Origin: T1Sed10-49 sp046498405
GTDB taxonomy: Bacteria; Actinomycetota; Nitriliruptoria; Euzebyales; Egibacteraceae
Reading direction: 5' to 3'
DNA: 56,977 nt
Assembly: GCA_046498405.1 (NCBI GenBank)
Contig: JAWOAS010000136.1
Location: 1-56,977 of the forward strand
Shown here: one piece after another, positions 43,210-50,969 of the stretch
Numbering within the stretch: the first letter of the stretch is position 1
How the letters are laid out: each line of letters begins with the position of its first letter
Notes under the pieces: generated by a model
Databases searched by the model: none
Seen by the model: only the letters and a program-made list of their open reading frames with translations
Told to the model about the DNA's origin: nothing
Program-made: the position numbers and the translations under genes

Positions 43210-45694
43210 GGCCCCCCCGCCCCGTCGGCGCCCGCGCCGTCCCTCCCGCGCGTCCGCGTCGCCGTCGTCGCGGTCGGCGGCGAGCTCGACGGGTCAGCGC
43301 CGCGCGGGCCCGCCGCCGTCGCGGTCGTCGGGGCAGCGCCGTGCGGGCCCGCCGCCGTCGCGTCGTCGCACCGCCGCCCGACGCCGGCCGCCACGGCGGC
43401 GCTGGTTGCGCCGCGCGCTCGCGCTCGGGCTCGTCGTGCCCGGGATCCTGCTCGTGGGCGCGGGGGTGCTCGTCTTCAGCTACGCCTTCGCCTCGGTGCC
43501 CCTGCCCGAGGACCTCGACACCGGGCCCACCGTGGTCTACGACCGCCACGGCGATGAGCTCGCCGAACTGCAGCAGCAGGCCAGCCGCAGCGACATCGCG
43601 CTCGAGGACCTGCCGGAGCACGTCATCGACGCGGTGCTCGCCGCCGAGGACGACGAGTTCTACGAGCACCGCGGCGTGAGCCCGCTCAGCCTCGTGCGTG
43701 CGGCCTACACGAACGTCACCCGCGGGGAGATCGCCCAGGGCGGCTCGACGATCAGCCAGCAGTACATCAAGAACCTCACCGGTGAGACCGACGACACGAT
43801 CCTGCGCAAGGTCGACGAGGCCGCGCTCGCGGTCAAGCTCGAGCGCGAGTACGACAAGGACCATATCCTCGAGCTCTACCTCAACTCGATCTACTTCGGC
43901 CGCGGCGCCTACGGCATCCAGGCCGCCGCGCGGGCCTACTTCGCCGTCGACGCCGTCGACCTCGCGCCTGACGAGGCCGCGCTGCTGGCCGGGATCATCC
44001 CCGCGCCCAGCGCACTCGATCCGCTCGACAACCCCGACGGGGCGGGGCGGCGCTACCGCTACGCCGTCAACCGGCTCCTCGAGGAGGGCAAGGTCAGCCC
44101 CACCGAGGCCGGCGAGATGCGCGCGGTCATGCCCGAGGTCGTCGCGTCGCGCCGCCTCGTCGACCGCGAGGCCCCGTTCTTCCTCGGCATGGTCGAGCGC
44201 GACCTCGAGCGGCTCCTCGGCGCCGAGCAGGTCTACCGCGGCCTCGAGGTCCACACGACCCTCGACCCGGCGATGCAGGAGGCCGCCGAGCGGCACTACG
44301 CCGAGGCCTTCGACGCCATCGACGTCCCCGAGGGCGCGACCCGGCCGACCGGGGCGATGGTCTCCCTCGAGCCCGAGACCGGCGCCGTGCGCGCGATCAT
44401 CGGCGGGCGCGACTACGCCTCAGACCAGCTCAACCTCGCGACCGGGGGGCCCGATGGCGCCGGTCGCAGCCCCGGGTCGACCTTCAAGGCCTTCGCCCTC
44501 GGCGCCTGGATCGAGCGCGGCTGGTCGCCGGAGAGCATCGTCGACTCCCCCGCCGAGATCCTCTTCGCCGCCGACGAGACCGGGGCGGCCGAGGACTGGG
44601 AGCCGGCGAACTTCGGCGGCGCCGAGCATGGCGCGATGAGCCTGCGCGAGGCCACGTGGCGCTCGTCGAACACCGTCTACGCGCAGGTGGCCATGGAGGT
44701 CGGCCCGGCCGAGGTGCTCGACCTCGCCCGCCGCGCGGGCGTCGACCCCAGGGGCGAGCTCGCCGCCAACCCCTCGCTCGTGCTCGGCACCGGCGACGTC
44801 ACCCCCCTCGAGCTCGCGACGGCCTACAACACCTTCGCCGCGGGTGGCGTGCAGCGCCGTCCCCGCACCGTCCTCGAGGTCCGCCGCGGCGAGGACGTCC
44901 TCTACACCGCGAGCATCCAGGGTCGCGAGGCCTTCAGCGAGCAGGTCGCCCACGGCGTCAGCGACGTCCTGCGCGGGGTCGTCGAGGGGGGCACCGGCAC
45001 CGCCGCGGCGATCGGGCGGCCCGCCGCCGGCAAGACCGGCACCTCGCAGGGCTTCGGCGACGCGTGGTTCGCGGGCTACACCCCCGATCTCACGACGGTC
45101 GTGTGGATGGGCAACCGCGACGACAACGAGACGATCGTCGGCGAGCCCACCGGTGGGGACCTGCCCGCCCGCCTCTGGGGCGCCTACATGCGCGAGGCGC
45201 TCGAGGACGTGCCGCCGAGCGATTTCCCCGCCCCGCCGGGCGACCTCCTCGCCCATGACCTCGGCGAGATCGAGGTCGCCGAGGAGCCCCCGGAGTGCGT
45301 CGAGGGCGAGGAGCTCGCCCACGCCGACCCCGAGGATCCCGAAAGCCCGCTCGTCTGCGTCGAGGTCGAGCCCACCGAGGAGCCTCCGGAGTGCGTCGAG
45401 GGCGAGGAGCTCGTCCCCTCCGACCCAGAGGACCCCGACAGCGCGCTCATCTGCGTGGCCTCCGAGCCTGAGCCCGAGCCTGAGCCCGAGCCGGAGCCGG
45501 AGCCAACCGACAGCCCGAGCCCCAGCCCCAGCCCGAGCCCGAGCCCCAGCCCCAGTCCGAGCCCGAGCCCCAGCCCCAGTCCGAGCCCCTCGCCCTCCGA
45601 GCCCGATCCGCCGCCGGAGGACGGCGACGGCGACGACGATGGCGACGACGGCGGGGAGGAGTCCGGCGCGGGCGAGGCCTCCGAGGAGGACTAG
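43208..45694 (+). CDS. ponA: Class A penicillin-binding protein (glycosyltransferase-transpeptidase)
   Basis: 828 residues. A basic Pro/Arg/Ser-rich cytoplasmic tail (1-67) with a 13-residue direct repeat, one membrane helix (about 70-95), a GT51 domain (catalytic Glu147 in AAEDDEFYEHRG; IAQGGSTISQQYIKNL), then a transpeptidase with SPGSTFK (Ser424, Lys427), SSN near 487 and KTGTS (609-613). It polymerises and cross-links peptidoglycan. The C-terminus (about 690-828) is unusual: two 32-residue Cys-containing repeats, an EP run, a long Ser-Pro run and an acidic Gly-Asp end. Mycobacterial PonA1 lies at the same place. Confidence 0.95.
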   Translation: MAPPPRRRPRRPSRASASPSSRSAASSTGQRRAGPPPSRSSGQRRAGPPPSRRRTAARRRPPRRRWLRRALALGLVVPGILLVGAGVLVFSYAFASVPLPEDLDTGPTVVYDRHGDELAELQQQASRSDIALEDLPEHVIDAVLAAEDDEFYEHRGVSPLSLVRAAYTNVTRGEIAQGGSTISQQYIKNLTGETDDTILRKVDEAALAVKLEREYDKDHILELYLNSIYFGRGAYGIQAAARAYFAVDAVDLAPDEAALLAGIIPAPSALDPLDNPDGAGRRYRYAVNRLLEEGKVSPTEAGEMRAVMPEVVASRRLVDREAPFFLGMVERDLERLLGAEQVYRGLEVHTTLDPAMQEAAERHYAEAFDAIDVPEGATRPTGAMVSLEPETGAVRAIIGGRDYASDQLNLATGGPDGAGRSPGSTFKAFALGAWIERGWSPESIVDSPAEILFAADETGAAEDWEPANFGGAEHGAMSLREATWRSSNTVYAQVAMEVGPAEVLDLARRAGVDPRGELAANPSLVLGTGDVTPLELATAYNTFAAGGVQRRPRTVLEVRRGEDVLYTASIQGREAFSEQVAHGVSDVLRGVVEGGTGTAAAIGRPAAGKTGTSQGFGDAWFAGYTPDLTTVVWMGNRDDNETIVGEPTGGDLPARLWGAYMREALEDVPPSDFPAPPGDLLAHDLGEIEVAEEPPECVEGEELAHADPEDPESPLVCVEVEPTEEPPECVEGEELVPSDPEDPDSALICVASEPEPEPEPEPEPEPTDSPSPSPSPSPSPSPSPSPSPSPSPSPSPSEPDPPPEDGDGDDDGDDGGEESGAGEASEED
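43292..43363 (+). repeat. 39-bp direct repeat in the ponA N-terminal tail
   Basis: Two copies of a unit encoding GQRRAGPPPSR start at 43292 and 43331, in frame, 39 bp apart. It lengthens the disordered cytoplasmic tail. Such repeats arise by slippage. Confidence 0.7.
45281..45472 (+). repeat. 96-bp tandem duplication in the ponA C-terminal tail
   Basis: Two in-frame copies of a 32-residue unit start at 45281 and 45377. Each has EEPPECVEGEEL, DPEDP, and a closing L-x-CV, so each holds two cysteines. The unit lies outside the catalytic domains. Confidence 0.8.
45459..45600 (+). repeat. Glu-Pro and Ser-Pro dipeptide runs in the ponA tail
   Basis: Hexanucleotide-like repeats encode about seven EP units followed by about 18 SP units. 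This resembles wall-spanning low-complexity linkers. It is coding sequence, not a CRISPR or satellite. Confidence 0.8.
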
Positions 45695-45729
45695 CCGCGG
45701 CCCGGCGTCGCGGCGACGCGGCGGCGGGC

Positions 45730-46473
45730 TCAGCGCTCGGCGGGTCCGTCGTCGAGCTCGAGGCGCACCCGCTTGTTGCCCTTGCCCTTCGACTCGGTCT
45801 TCGTCACGCGCACGCGGCCGACCTCGGCGGTCGAGGCGACGTGGGTGCCGCCGTCGGCCTGCTTGTCGAGCCCGACGATGTCGATGACCCGCAGCGGGTC
45901 GATGGACGCGGGGATGAGGTTGGCCTTCGTGCGGATGAGGGCGGGGTCGGCGTCGGCGTCGCTGCGCCCGACGAAGTCCACGAGGACCTCGCGGGCGCGG
46001 GCGATCTCCTCGTTGATGCGCCGCTCGACGCGCGCGCCGAGCTCGGTCGACATCGCGTCGAGCTCGAAGTCGAGCCGGCCCGAGCCCGGCGCCATGTTCC
46101 CGCCGGTCACCGCCACGCCGTAGTCGGCCCAGATGACCCCGCAGAGGACGTGCAGCGCGGTGTGGGTGCGCATGAGGGCAAAGCGGCGCTGCCAGTCGAG
46201 CTCGCCGGCGACCTCCGCCCCCGGCTCGGGCAGCCCGTCGGGGGCCTCGAGGACGTGCCAGACCAGCGGGCCCTTGGCGCGGACCTCGCGCACCGCGGCG
46301 CGGCCGCCGTGCCAGGCCAGCGTCCCCTCGTCGGGCGGCTGCCCACCGCCTCCGGGGTAGAAGACGCTGCGGTCGAGGGCGACGGCGCCGGCGTCCTCGT
46401 CGAGGTCGACGACGCGGCCCTCGAAGGCGCGCAGGTAGGCGTCGGTGGCGTAGAGGCGGTCGGTGGGCTCCAT
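45730..46473 (-). CDS. AlaX-like alanyl-tRNA editing protein
   Basis: 247 residues. It has the AlaRS-type editing fold: SVFYPGGGGQPPDEG, then RTHTALHVLCG with zinc ligands His104 and His108, and KQADGGTHVASTAEVG with His211. The cysteine of the usual CGGTH motif is Asp207. Free-standing AlaX proteins hydrolyse Ser-tRNA(Ala) or related mischarged tRNA. The gene converges on ponA with a 35-bp gap. Confidence 0.88.
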   Translation of the reverse strand: MEPTDRLYATDAYLRAFEGRVVDLDEDAGAVALDRSVFYPGGGGQPPDEGTLAWHGGRAAVREVRAKGPLVWHVLEAPDGLPEPGAEVAGELDWQRRFALMRTHTALHVLCGVIWADYGVAVTGGNMAPGSGRLDFELDAMSTELGARVERRINEEIARAREVLVDFVGRSDADADPALIRTKANLIPASIDPLRVIDIVGLDKQADGGTHVASTAEVGRVRVTKTESKGKGNKRVRLELDDGPAER

Positions 46474-46517
46474 GGTCGCTGCAGCGTAGCGCCCGGCCGG
46501 GCGCTACGGCGCGCCGC

Positions 46518-47561
46518 TCAGCGGGCGCGCAGGAGCACGGCGTAGAGCGTGAGGCCGGGGCCGAAGGCCAGGGCCACGACGTGCTCGCCGGGCTCGACGC
46601 GCTGCTCGGCGCGCAGCCGCTCGAGGATGAGCATGACCGTGGCCGAGGAGCAGTTGCCGTGGGCGGCGAGCACCGCCCGGCTGTCGGCGACGGCCTCGTC
46701 GGGCAGGCCGAGGCGCTCGGCGACGACGTCGACGATGCGCGGTCCGCCGGGGTGCACCGCCCAGGCGCCGACGTCCTCGCGCCTCAGCCCGTGGCGGGCG
46801 AGGAGGTCGACGACGGTGTCGGCGACGTGCTCGCGCAGGACGAGCGGCACGCGGGGTGACAGCCGCATCCGGAAGCCGAGGTCGGTGACGTCCCAGCTCA
46901 TGAGGTCGGCGCGGCTCGTGTCGGTGCGCGCGGCGAGGTCGACGACCTCGAAGCCCGCGGCGGCCTCGCCGGGCTCGACGACGACCGCGGCGGCGGCGTC
47001 GGCGAAGAGCGAGTGGGCGACGATCTGCTCGACGTCGTCGGTGGGCGGCTGGATGTGCAGGGTCGTGAGCTCGACCGACAGCAGCGCGACGCGGTGGTCG
47101 CGGGCGGTCGCGGCGTCGGCGGCGGTGGCCAGCGCCGGCAGCGCGGCGTAGCAGCCCATGTGGCCGATGTGCAGGCGCTGGGCGTCGGGACGGAAGCCGA
47201 GGTCGCGGGCGAGGAGGACGTCGAGGCCCGGGGTGGCGTAGCCGGTGCAGCTGACGACGACGAGCTCGTCGACCTCGTCGGGCGCCGTGCCGGCGTCGGC
47301 CAGCGCCGAGGACAGCGCGTCCTTGCCCAGCGGCATCGCCTCGGCGAGGAAGCGGCGCATGCGCTCACCGGTCGACCAGCCCGAGAGGTCCTCGACGCGC
47401 GGGTCGACGACGCCGTGGCGCGTGGTCACCCCCGAGCGCTCCCACGCCCGACGCGCGAGGCGGCTGTCGCCGTAGAAGTCGGCGAAGAAGTCGCGGTAGA
47501 GCGCGTCCTGGTCCATCTGCGGCGGCAGGGCGGAGCCTGCGCCTGCCAGCGTCGCGGTCAC
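46518..47561 (-). CDS. Type III polyketide synthase (chalcone/alkylresorcinol synthase family)
   Basis: 347 residues. The Cys-His-Asn triad is clear: Cys137 in HIGHMGCYAALPAL, His270 in AVHPGGPRIVD and Asn303 in HGNCSSATVM, and the family end ALAFGPGLTLYAVLLRAR. It condenses malonyl-CoA units onto a starter acyl-CoA to make pyrones or resorcinols. The GTG start overlaps the methyltransferase stop (GTGA), so the pair forms a small secondary-metabolite operon. Starter and product are unknown. No isoprenylcysteine-type methyltransferase, common in such operons, was found. Confidence 0.93.
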   Translation of the reverse strand: MTATLAGAGSALPPQMDQDALYRDFFADFYGDSRLARRAWERSGVTTRHGVVDPRVEDLSGWSTGERMRRFLAEAMPLGKDALSSALADAGTAPDEVDELVVVSCTGYATPGLDVLLARDLGFRPDAQRLHIGHMGCYAALPALATAADAATARDHRVALLSVELTTLHIQPPTDDVEQIVAHSLFADAAAAVVVEPGEAAAGFEVVDLAARTDTSRADLMSWDVTDLGFRMRLSPRVPLVLREHVADTVVDLLARHGLRREDVGAWAVHPGGPRIVDVVAERLGLPDEAVADSRAVLAAHGNCSSATVMLILERLRAEQRVEPGEHVVALAFGPGLTLYAVLLRAR

Positions 47562-48301
47562 GGGTCCCTCGATGCGTCGTCGGAGTCGGCTGACCCCTCT
47601 CGCCGAAACCCTATCCCCTGATAGAGGGTCAGCGCGGTCATCGCGGGCAGCAGCCGCACGAGCCGGCGTCGGTCGAGCAGGAAGCGCAGGTAGTCGCCGG
47701 GGTGCACTCGCAGCCCGCGGGTGCGCAGGCTCACCCCGCTGGCGTCGAAGCGCGCGCGCAGGCGCTCGGGGGCCACGAAGAGCGCGGGGTCGTGGATGCG
47801 CGGTGGCGGGCCGCCGGGCAGGCGCTCCTGGAGGTAGCCGACGACGAGGCGCGACAGCGGGTTGTCGGCGATCGTGTCGACGAGCAGCGTGCCGTAGGGC
47901 TTGAGGATCCTCGCGGTCTCGGCCACCGCGGCGTCGAGGTCGTCGACGTGCTCGAAGATCTCCCCGGCCACGACGACGTCGGCGACGGCGTCGGGCAGCG
48001 GCAGGGCGGTGACGTCGCCGCGCACGACGGCGACCCCGGCAGCGCGGGCGTGGTGCAGCGCGCTCTCGGAGAGGTCGACGCCGACGTGGCGGTAGCCGCC
48101 GGCGTAGGGGGCGAGCAGGCCCCCGCCGCAGGCGAGGTCGACGAGCAGCGCGCCGGGCCCGTCGGGGCGCGGGATGAGCTGGCCGCGCGCCCAGGCCAGC
48201 CAGTGCAGCGCGGCGAAGGCGCCCTCGGCGCGCCACCACTCGGCGGCGAGGTCGTCGTACTGGGCGAGGTCGTTGCGCGGCCGGCGCGGTGGGGTGCTCA
48301 C
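47558..48301 (-). CDS. UbiG/UbiE-like SAM methyltransferase next to type III PKS
   Basis: 247 residues. The UbiG-type start QYDDLAAEWWRAEGAFAALHWL, SAM motif I LLVDLACGGGLLAPYA, VGVDLSESALHHARA, motif DVVVAGEIFEHVDD and the LKPYGTLLVDTI helix are all present. It probably O- or C-methylates the polyketide made by the coupled synthase. The start is a typical ATG-like codon at 48301. The activity assignment rests on operon context. Confidence 0.88.
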   Translation of the reverse strand: MSTPPRRPRNDLAQYDDLAAEWWRAEGAFAALHWLAWARGQLIPRPDGPGALLVDLACGGGLLAPYAGGYRHVGVDLSESALHHARAAGVAVVRGDVTALPLPDAVADVVVAGEIFEHVDDLDAAVAETARILKPYGTLLVDTIADNPLSRLVVGYLQERLPGGPPPRIHDPALFVAPERLRARFDASGVSLRTRGLRVHPGDYLRFLLDRRRLVRLLPAMTALTLYQGIGFRREGSADSDDASRDP

Positions 48302-48375
48302 GGCCGCGAGCCTAGAGCCCCTGCGGGGTCGCGGCGTATGCTCGCGGCGACATCGTCCGGCGAGGGGAGCCGACC

Positions 48376-49161
48376 GTGGAGGACGCGGTGTGGCGCTGGC
48401 AGCGCCTGCTCGGGGCCTGGGCGCTGCCGCCGGAGCTGCTCGCCGCCGCCCCCGAGGACCCCTACCGCCTGCCCGCCGGGCTGCTCGCCCACCAGCCCCG
48501 CAGCCTCGATGACCCCACCGGGCGCCCCGTCGAGGCGCACCTGCCCGACGGCGGCACGCTCCTCGACGTCGGTTGCGGCCCCGGCACGCGCGCGGCGCTG
48601 CACGCCGGGCGCGCCCGCGTCGTCGGCGTCGAGCCGCGGGGCGAGCTCGCCGCCGCCGCGCGGCGGGCCGGCCTCGAGGTCATCGAGGAGGGCTGGCCCG
48701 AGGCCGGGGCCCGGGCGCCGGTGGCCGACGTCGTGCTCTGCACCCACGTCCTCTACGACGTCGCCGACATCGTCGCCTTCGTCGCCGCGCTGACGACCCA
48801 TGCCCGCGCGGCCGTCGTCATCGAGCTCGGCGCGGTGCATCCGTGGGCGCGCCTGGCGCCGCTGTTCGCGCGCTTCCACGGCCTCGCGCTGCCCGACGGG
48901 CCGACCGCCGACGACGCCGTCGAGGCGATCGCCGACGGGCTCGGCGTCGCGGTGGCCCGGGAGCGCTGGCACCACCCCGGCAACCGCTACCCCGACCTCG
49001 CCGCGCTCGTGGCCCAGCGGCGCCGGCAGCTGTGCCTGCCGGCCTCCCGCGACGACGAGGTCGCCGAGGCGCTGGCCGGCACCTACGAGGTCGCCGACGA
49101 CGGCACCGTCACCCTCGAGCCGCGCGAGGTCGTCACGCTGCGCTGGCCGGGCGCGGCGTGA
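48376..49161 (+). CDS. Class I SAM-dependent methyltransferase, divergent
   Basis: 261 residues. An N-terminal ~60-residue helical part (AVWRWQRLLGAWALPPELL) is followed by the SAM motif TLLDVGCGPGTRAALHAG, VVGVEPRGELAAAARRAG and ADVVLCTHVLYDVADIV. The GTG at 48376 follows GAGGGGAG. It is divergent from the PKS-methyltransferase pair and coupled (GTGA) to an unknown gene. Substrate not known; it might belong to the same pathway. Confidence 0.82.
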   Translation: MEDAVWRWQRLLGAWALPPELLAAAPEDPYRLPAGLLAHQPRSLDDPTGRPVEAHLPDGGTLLDVGCGPGTRAALHAGRARVVGVEPRGELAAAARRAGLEVIEEGWPEAGARAPVADVVLCTHVLYDVADIVAFVAALTTHARAAVVIELGAVHPWARLAPLFARFHGLALPDGPTADDAVEAIADGLGVAVARERWHHPGNRYPDLAALVAQRRRQLCLPASRDDEVAEALAGTYEVADDGTVTLEPREVVTLRWPGAA

Positions 49162-49715
49162 GCGAGGAGGAGCTGCGGCGCCTGCTCGACGAGGAGCGCG
49201 CCGCTGAGGCCGCCCGTGACCGCGCCCGGTCCCGTCGGCTGCGCGAGCAGGCCGCCGAGGAGGGCACGCTGGCCGGGGCGCTGCGCCGCCTCGCCGACCA
49301 GCGCCTGCCCGTGGCCGTGCACACCGTGGCCGGCGCGCGGCACCAGGGCGTGCTCGTCGGTGTCGGGGCCGACTACTGCGCCCTGCGCGCCCCCGGGGGC
49401 TGGCCGCGCTACCTCGCGCTCGCGGCGATCGCCTCGGTGCGCCCGGCCGCTGAGGCCGCCGCGGTGACCGTCGAGGGCGCCAGCGCCCCTGATCGTGGGC
49501 AGCGCCTCGCGCCGACGCTGGCCGAGATGCTCGGCCGCCTCGCCCCGGAGCGCCCCGAGGTCACGCTGCGCACCGGCACCGACCCCGACGCCGTGCGCGG
49601 GGTGCTGCGCAGCGTCGGCGTCGACGTCTGCGAGGTCGACCTCGCCGGGCTGCCCGGCCGCGCGCTCGTGCGGCTCGCAGCGGTCGACGAGGTCATCGTC
49701 GACCCGCGCGCCTGA
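49158..49715 (+). CDS. Conserved hypothetical protein, coupled to the methyltransferase
   Basis: 185 residues. A charged N-terminal coiled coil (EEELRRLLDEERAAEAARDR) leads to a small beta domain (LPVAVHTVAGARHQGVLVGVGADYCALRA) and an alpha/beta C-terminal part (VTLRTGTDPDAVRGVLRSVG, LPGRALVRLAAVDEVIVDP). Cytoplasmic, no membrane span. The GTG start overlaps the previous stop by 4 bp. I do not recognise a family; the strand pattern of the middle section is Sm/LSM-like, but this is weak. Confidence 0.6.
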   Translation: MSEEELRRLLDEERAAEAARDRARSRRLREQAAEEGTLAGALRRLADQRLPVAVHTVAGARHQGVLVGVGADYCALRAPGGWPRYLALAAIASVRPAAEAAAVTVEGASAPDRGQRLAPTLAEMLGRLAPERPEVTLRTGTDPDAVRGVLRSVGVDVCEVDLAGLPGRALVRLAAVDEVIVDPRA

Positions 49716-49751
49716 GCCGGCGCCGGCGGGCACCGGCGCGCCCGGTGGCGC

Positions 49752-49988
49752 TCAGCCCTCGTCGCTGCGCTGGGCCGGCTCCGGGTAGAGGTGCCCGAGG
49801 GAGCCGGGCGCGACGCGGCTGGCCTCGATGAAGGCCTCGACGTCGCCCTCCTTGAGCCGGATGACACGGCCGAACTTGTAGGCCGGCAGCTGCCCCTCGT
49901 CGATGAGGCGGTAGAGCGTGCGCGAGGTGATGCCGAGCCGACGGGCGGCCTCTGCGGTGCTGAGCCAGGTGATCTCTTGCTCTGCCAT
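49752..49988 (-). CDS. BldC-like excisionase/MerR-type DNA-binding protein
   Basis: 78 residues. The entire protein is one winged helix-turn-helix: WLSTAEAARRLGITSRTLYRL, IDEGQLPAYKFGRVIRLKEG and DVEAFIEASRV. This is the BldC/excisionase family; BldC binds direct repeats in Streptomyces and controls development. It is divergent from the Tad pilus cluster, making it a candidate regulator of pilus genes. A TATGGT box 8 nt before the ATG suggests a leaderless transcript. An excisionase of a phage is unlikely as no integrase is near. Confidence 0.82.
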   Translation of the reverse strand: MAEQEITWLSTAEAARRLGITSRTLYRLIDEGQLPAYKFGRVIRLKEGDVEAFIEASRVAPGSLGHLYPEPAQRSDEG

Positions 49989-50006
49989 AGGACATCACCA
50001 TACATC

Positions 50007-50969
50007 GTGTCGTCCACAGCGGCGACGATTTCGGCTTGTCGTGGACAACGGGCCCGGCTACCGTCAGCGCCTCGCAGGTCACGGGGGACGCGGGGGCGGA
50101 CGCTGGCGACGATCGACCGCACGACGGGCAGCGCGACGGGTGGGCAGCAGACCGCGCGCGACGGCGAGGCCGCACGGCCGCTGCGCCGGCGACGGGGGCT
50201 GCCCGCCGGCCGCGCGGTGGTCGGGGGCTTCCTCGTGGCCGCGGCTGCGGTGGCCGTCTTCGCCGCCTACCTCGACGCCGCCGGCGGGCCCGACCGCTCC
50301 TGGGTCGTGGCCTCCGGCGAGGTCGCCGTCGGCCAGCCCCTCGAGCTCGCCGACCTCGCCGTCGCGGCGGTCGACCTGCCGCCCGAGCTCGCCGGCCGCG
50401 CCTTCGACGACCCCGAGGCCCTCGTCGGCGCGGTCGCCCTCGCCCCGCTGTCGCGCTACGACCTCGTGCTCGCGAGTCACGTCGGCCAGGGGCGCGGGGC
50501 GGTCGACCACGAGGAGCTGTCCTTCGCCATCGAGGCCTCCCGCGCGGTCGGCGGGGCGCTGCGCCGCGGCGACCGCGTCGACGTCATCGCCGCCTACCGT
50601 GACGGCGACGGGCTCGCCGAGGTCATCGCCACCGACGTCGAGGTGCTCGACGCCGGCGAGGCCGACACGACGATCGGCACCGCCGGCGACCTCACGCTCA
50701 CCGTCGGCGTCGCCGATCGCGCGGCGGTGCTCGCGATCGCCCACGCCGTGGCCAACGCCGAGCTCCTCGTCGTGCGCACGACCGGGCGCGAGCCCGGCGA
50801 GGCGGGCCCGACGCGCTTCCGCCCCGACCTCGACGACGACTTGGCCGACGACGGCCCGGTCGACGACGGCGCCGCCGCTGGGGAGGGCGGCCCGACCGCG
50901 GGGGAGGCCGGCGCCACTGCCGGGCAGGACGGCGCCGCAGCGCCCGACCCGGGGGAGCCCGGCGGCTGA
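50007..50969 (+). CDS. cpaB: SAF-domain (CpaB/RcpC-like) Flp pilus assembly protein
   Basis: Up to 320 residues. After an Arg-rich stretch (LRRRRGLPAGRAVVGGFL) comes a single membrane anchor (VVGGFLVAAAAVAVFAAYL) and the SAF domain (SWVVASGEVAVGQPLELADLAVAAVDLP). RGDRVDVIAAY and AVLAIAHAVANAELLVVRT follow. CpaB/RcpC sits at the outer face of the Tad secretion channel. The true start is uncertain: GTG 50007, CTG 50103 or GTG 50217 are in frame; the segment before residue ~33 looks non-coding and overlaps a divergent regulatory region. Coupled (TGATG) to tadZ. Confidence 0.75.
   Translation: MSSTAATISACRGQRARLPSAPRRSRGTRGRTLATIDRTTGSATGGQQTARDGEAARPLRRRRGLPAGRAVVGGFLVAAAAVAVFAAYLDAAGGPDRSWVVASGEVAVGQPLELADLAVAAVDLPPELAGRAFDDPEALVGAVALAPLSRYDLVLASHVGQGRGAVDHEELSFAIEASRAVGGALRRGDRVDVIAAYRDGDGLAEVIATDVEVLDAGEADTTIGTAGDLTLTVGVADRAAVLAIAHAVANAELLVVRTTGREPGEAGPTRFRPDLDDDLADDGPVDDGAAAGEGGPTAGEAGATAGQDGAAAPDPGEPGG
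50010..50048. promoter_or_regulatory. Two facing DnaA-box-like 9-mers in the bldC-like/cpaB divergent gap
   Basis: TCGTCCACA (50010-50018) and CGTGGACAA (50040-50048, inverted TTGTCCACG), each one mismatch from the DnaA box, form a GTCCAC...GTGGAC inverted repeat with an ~20-bp centre. They may bind DnaA or another regulator controlling the pilus genes. Confidence 0.35.

Noticed and set aside
45510..45600. Short repeated units as CRISPR-like array
   Set aside because: Repeats are 6-bp codon pairs for Ser-Pro within ponA.
49752..49988. Phage excisionase indicating a mobile element
   Set aside because: No integrase, att repeats or other phage genes nearby; BldC-like regulators are chromosomal in actinobacteria.
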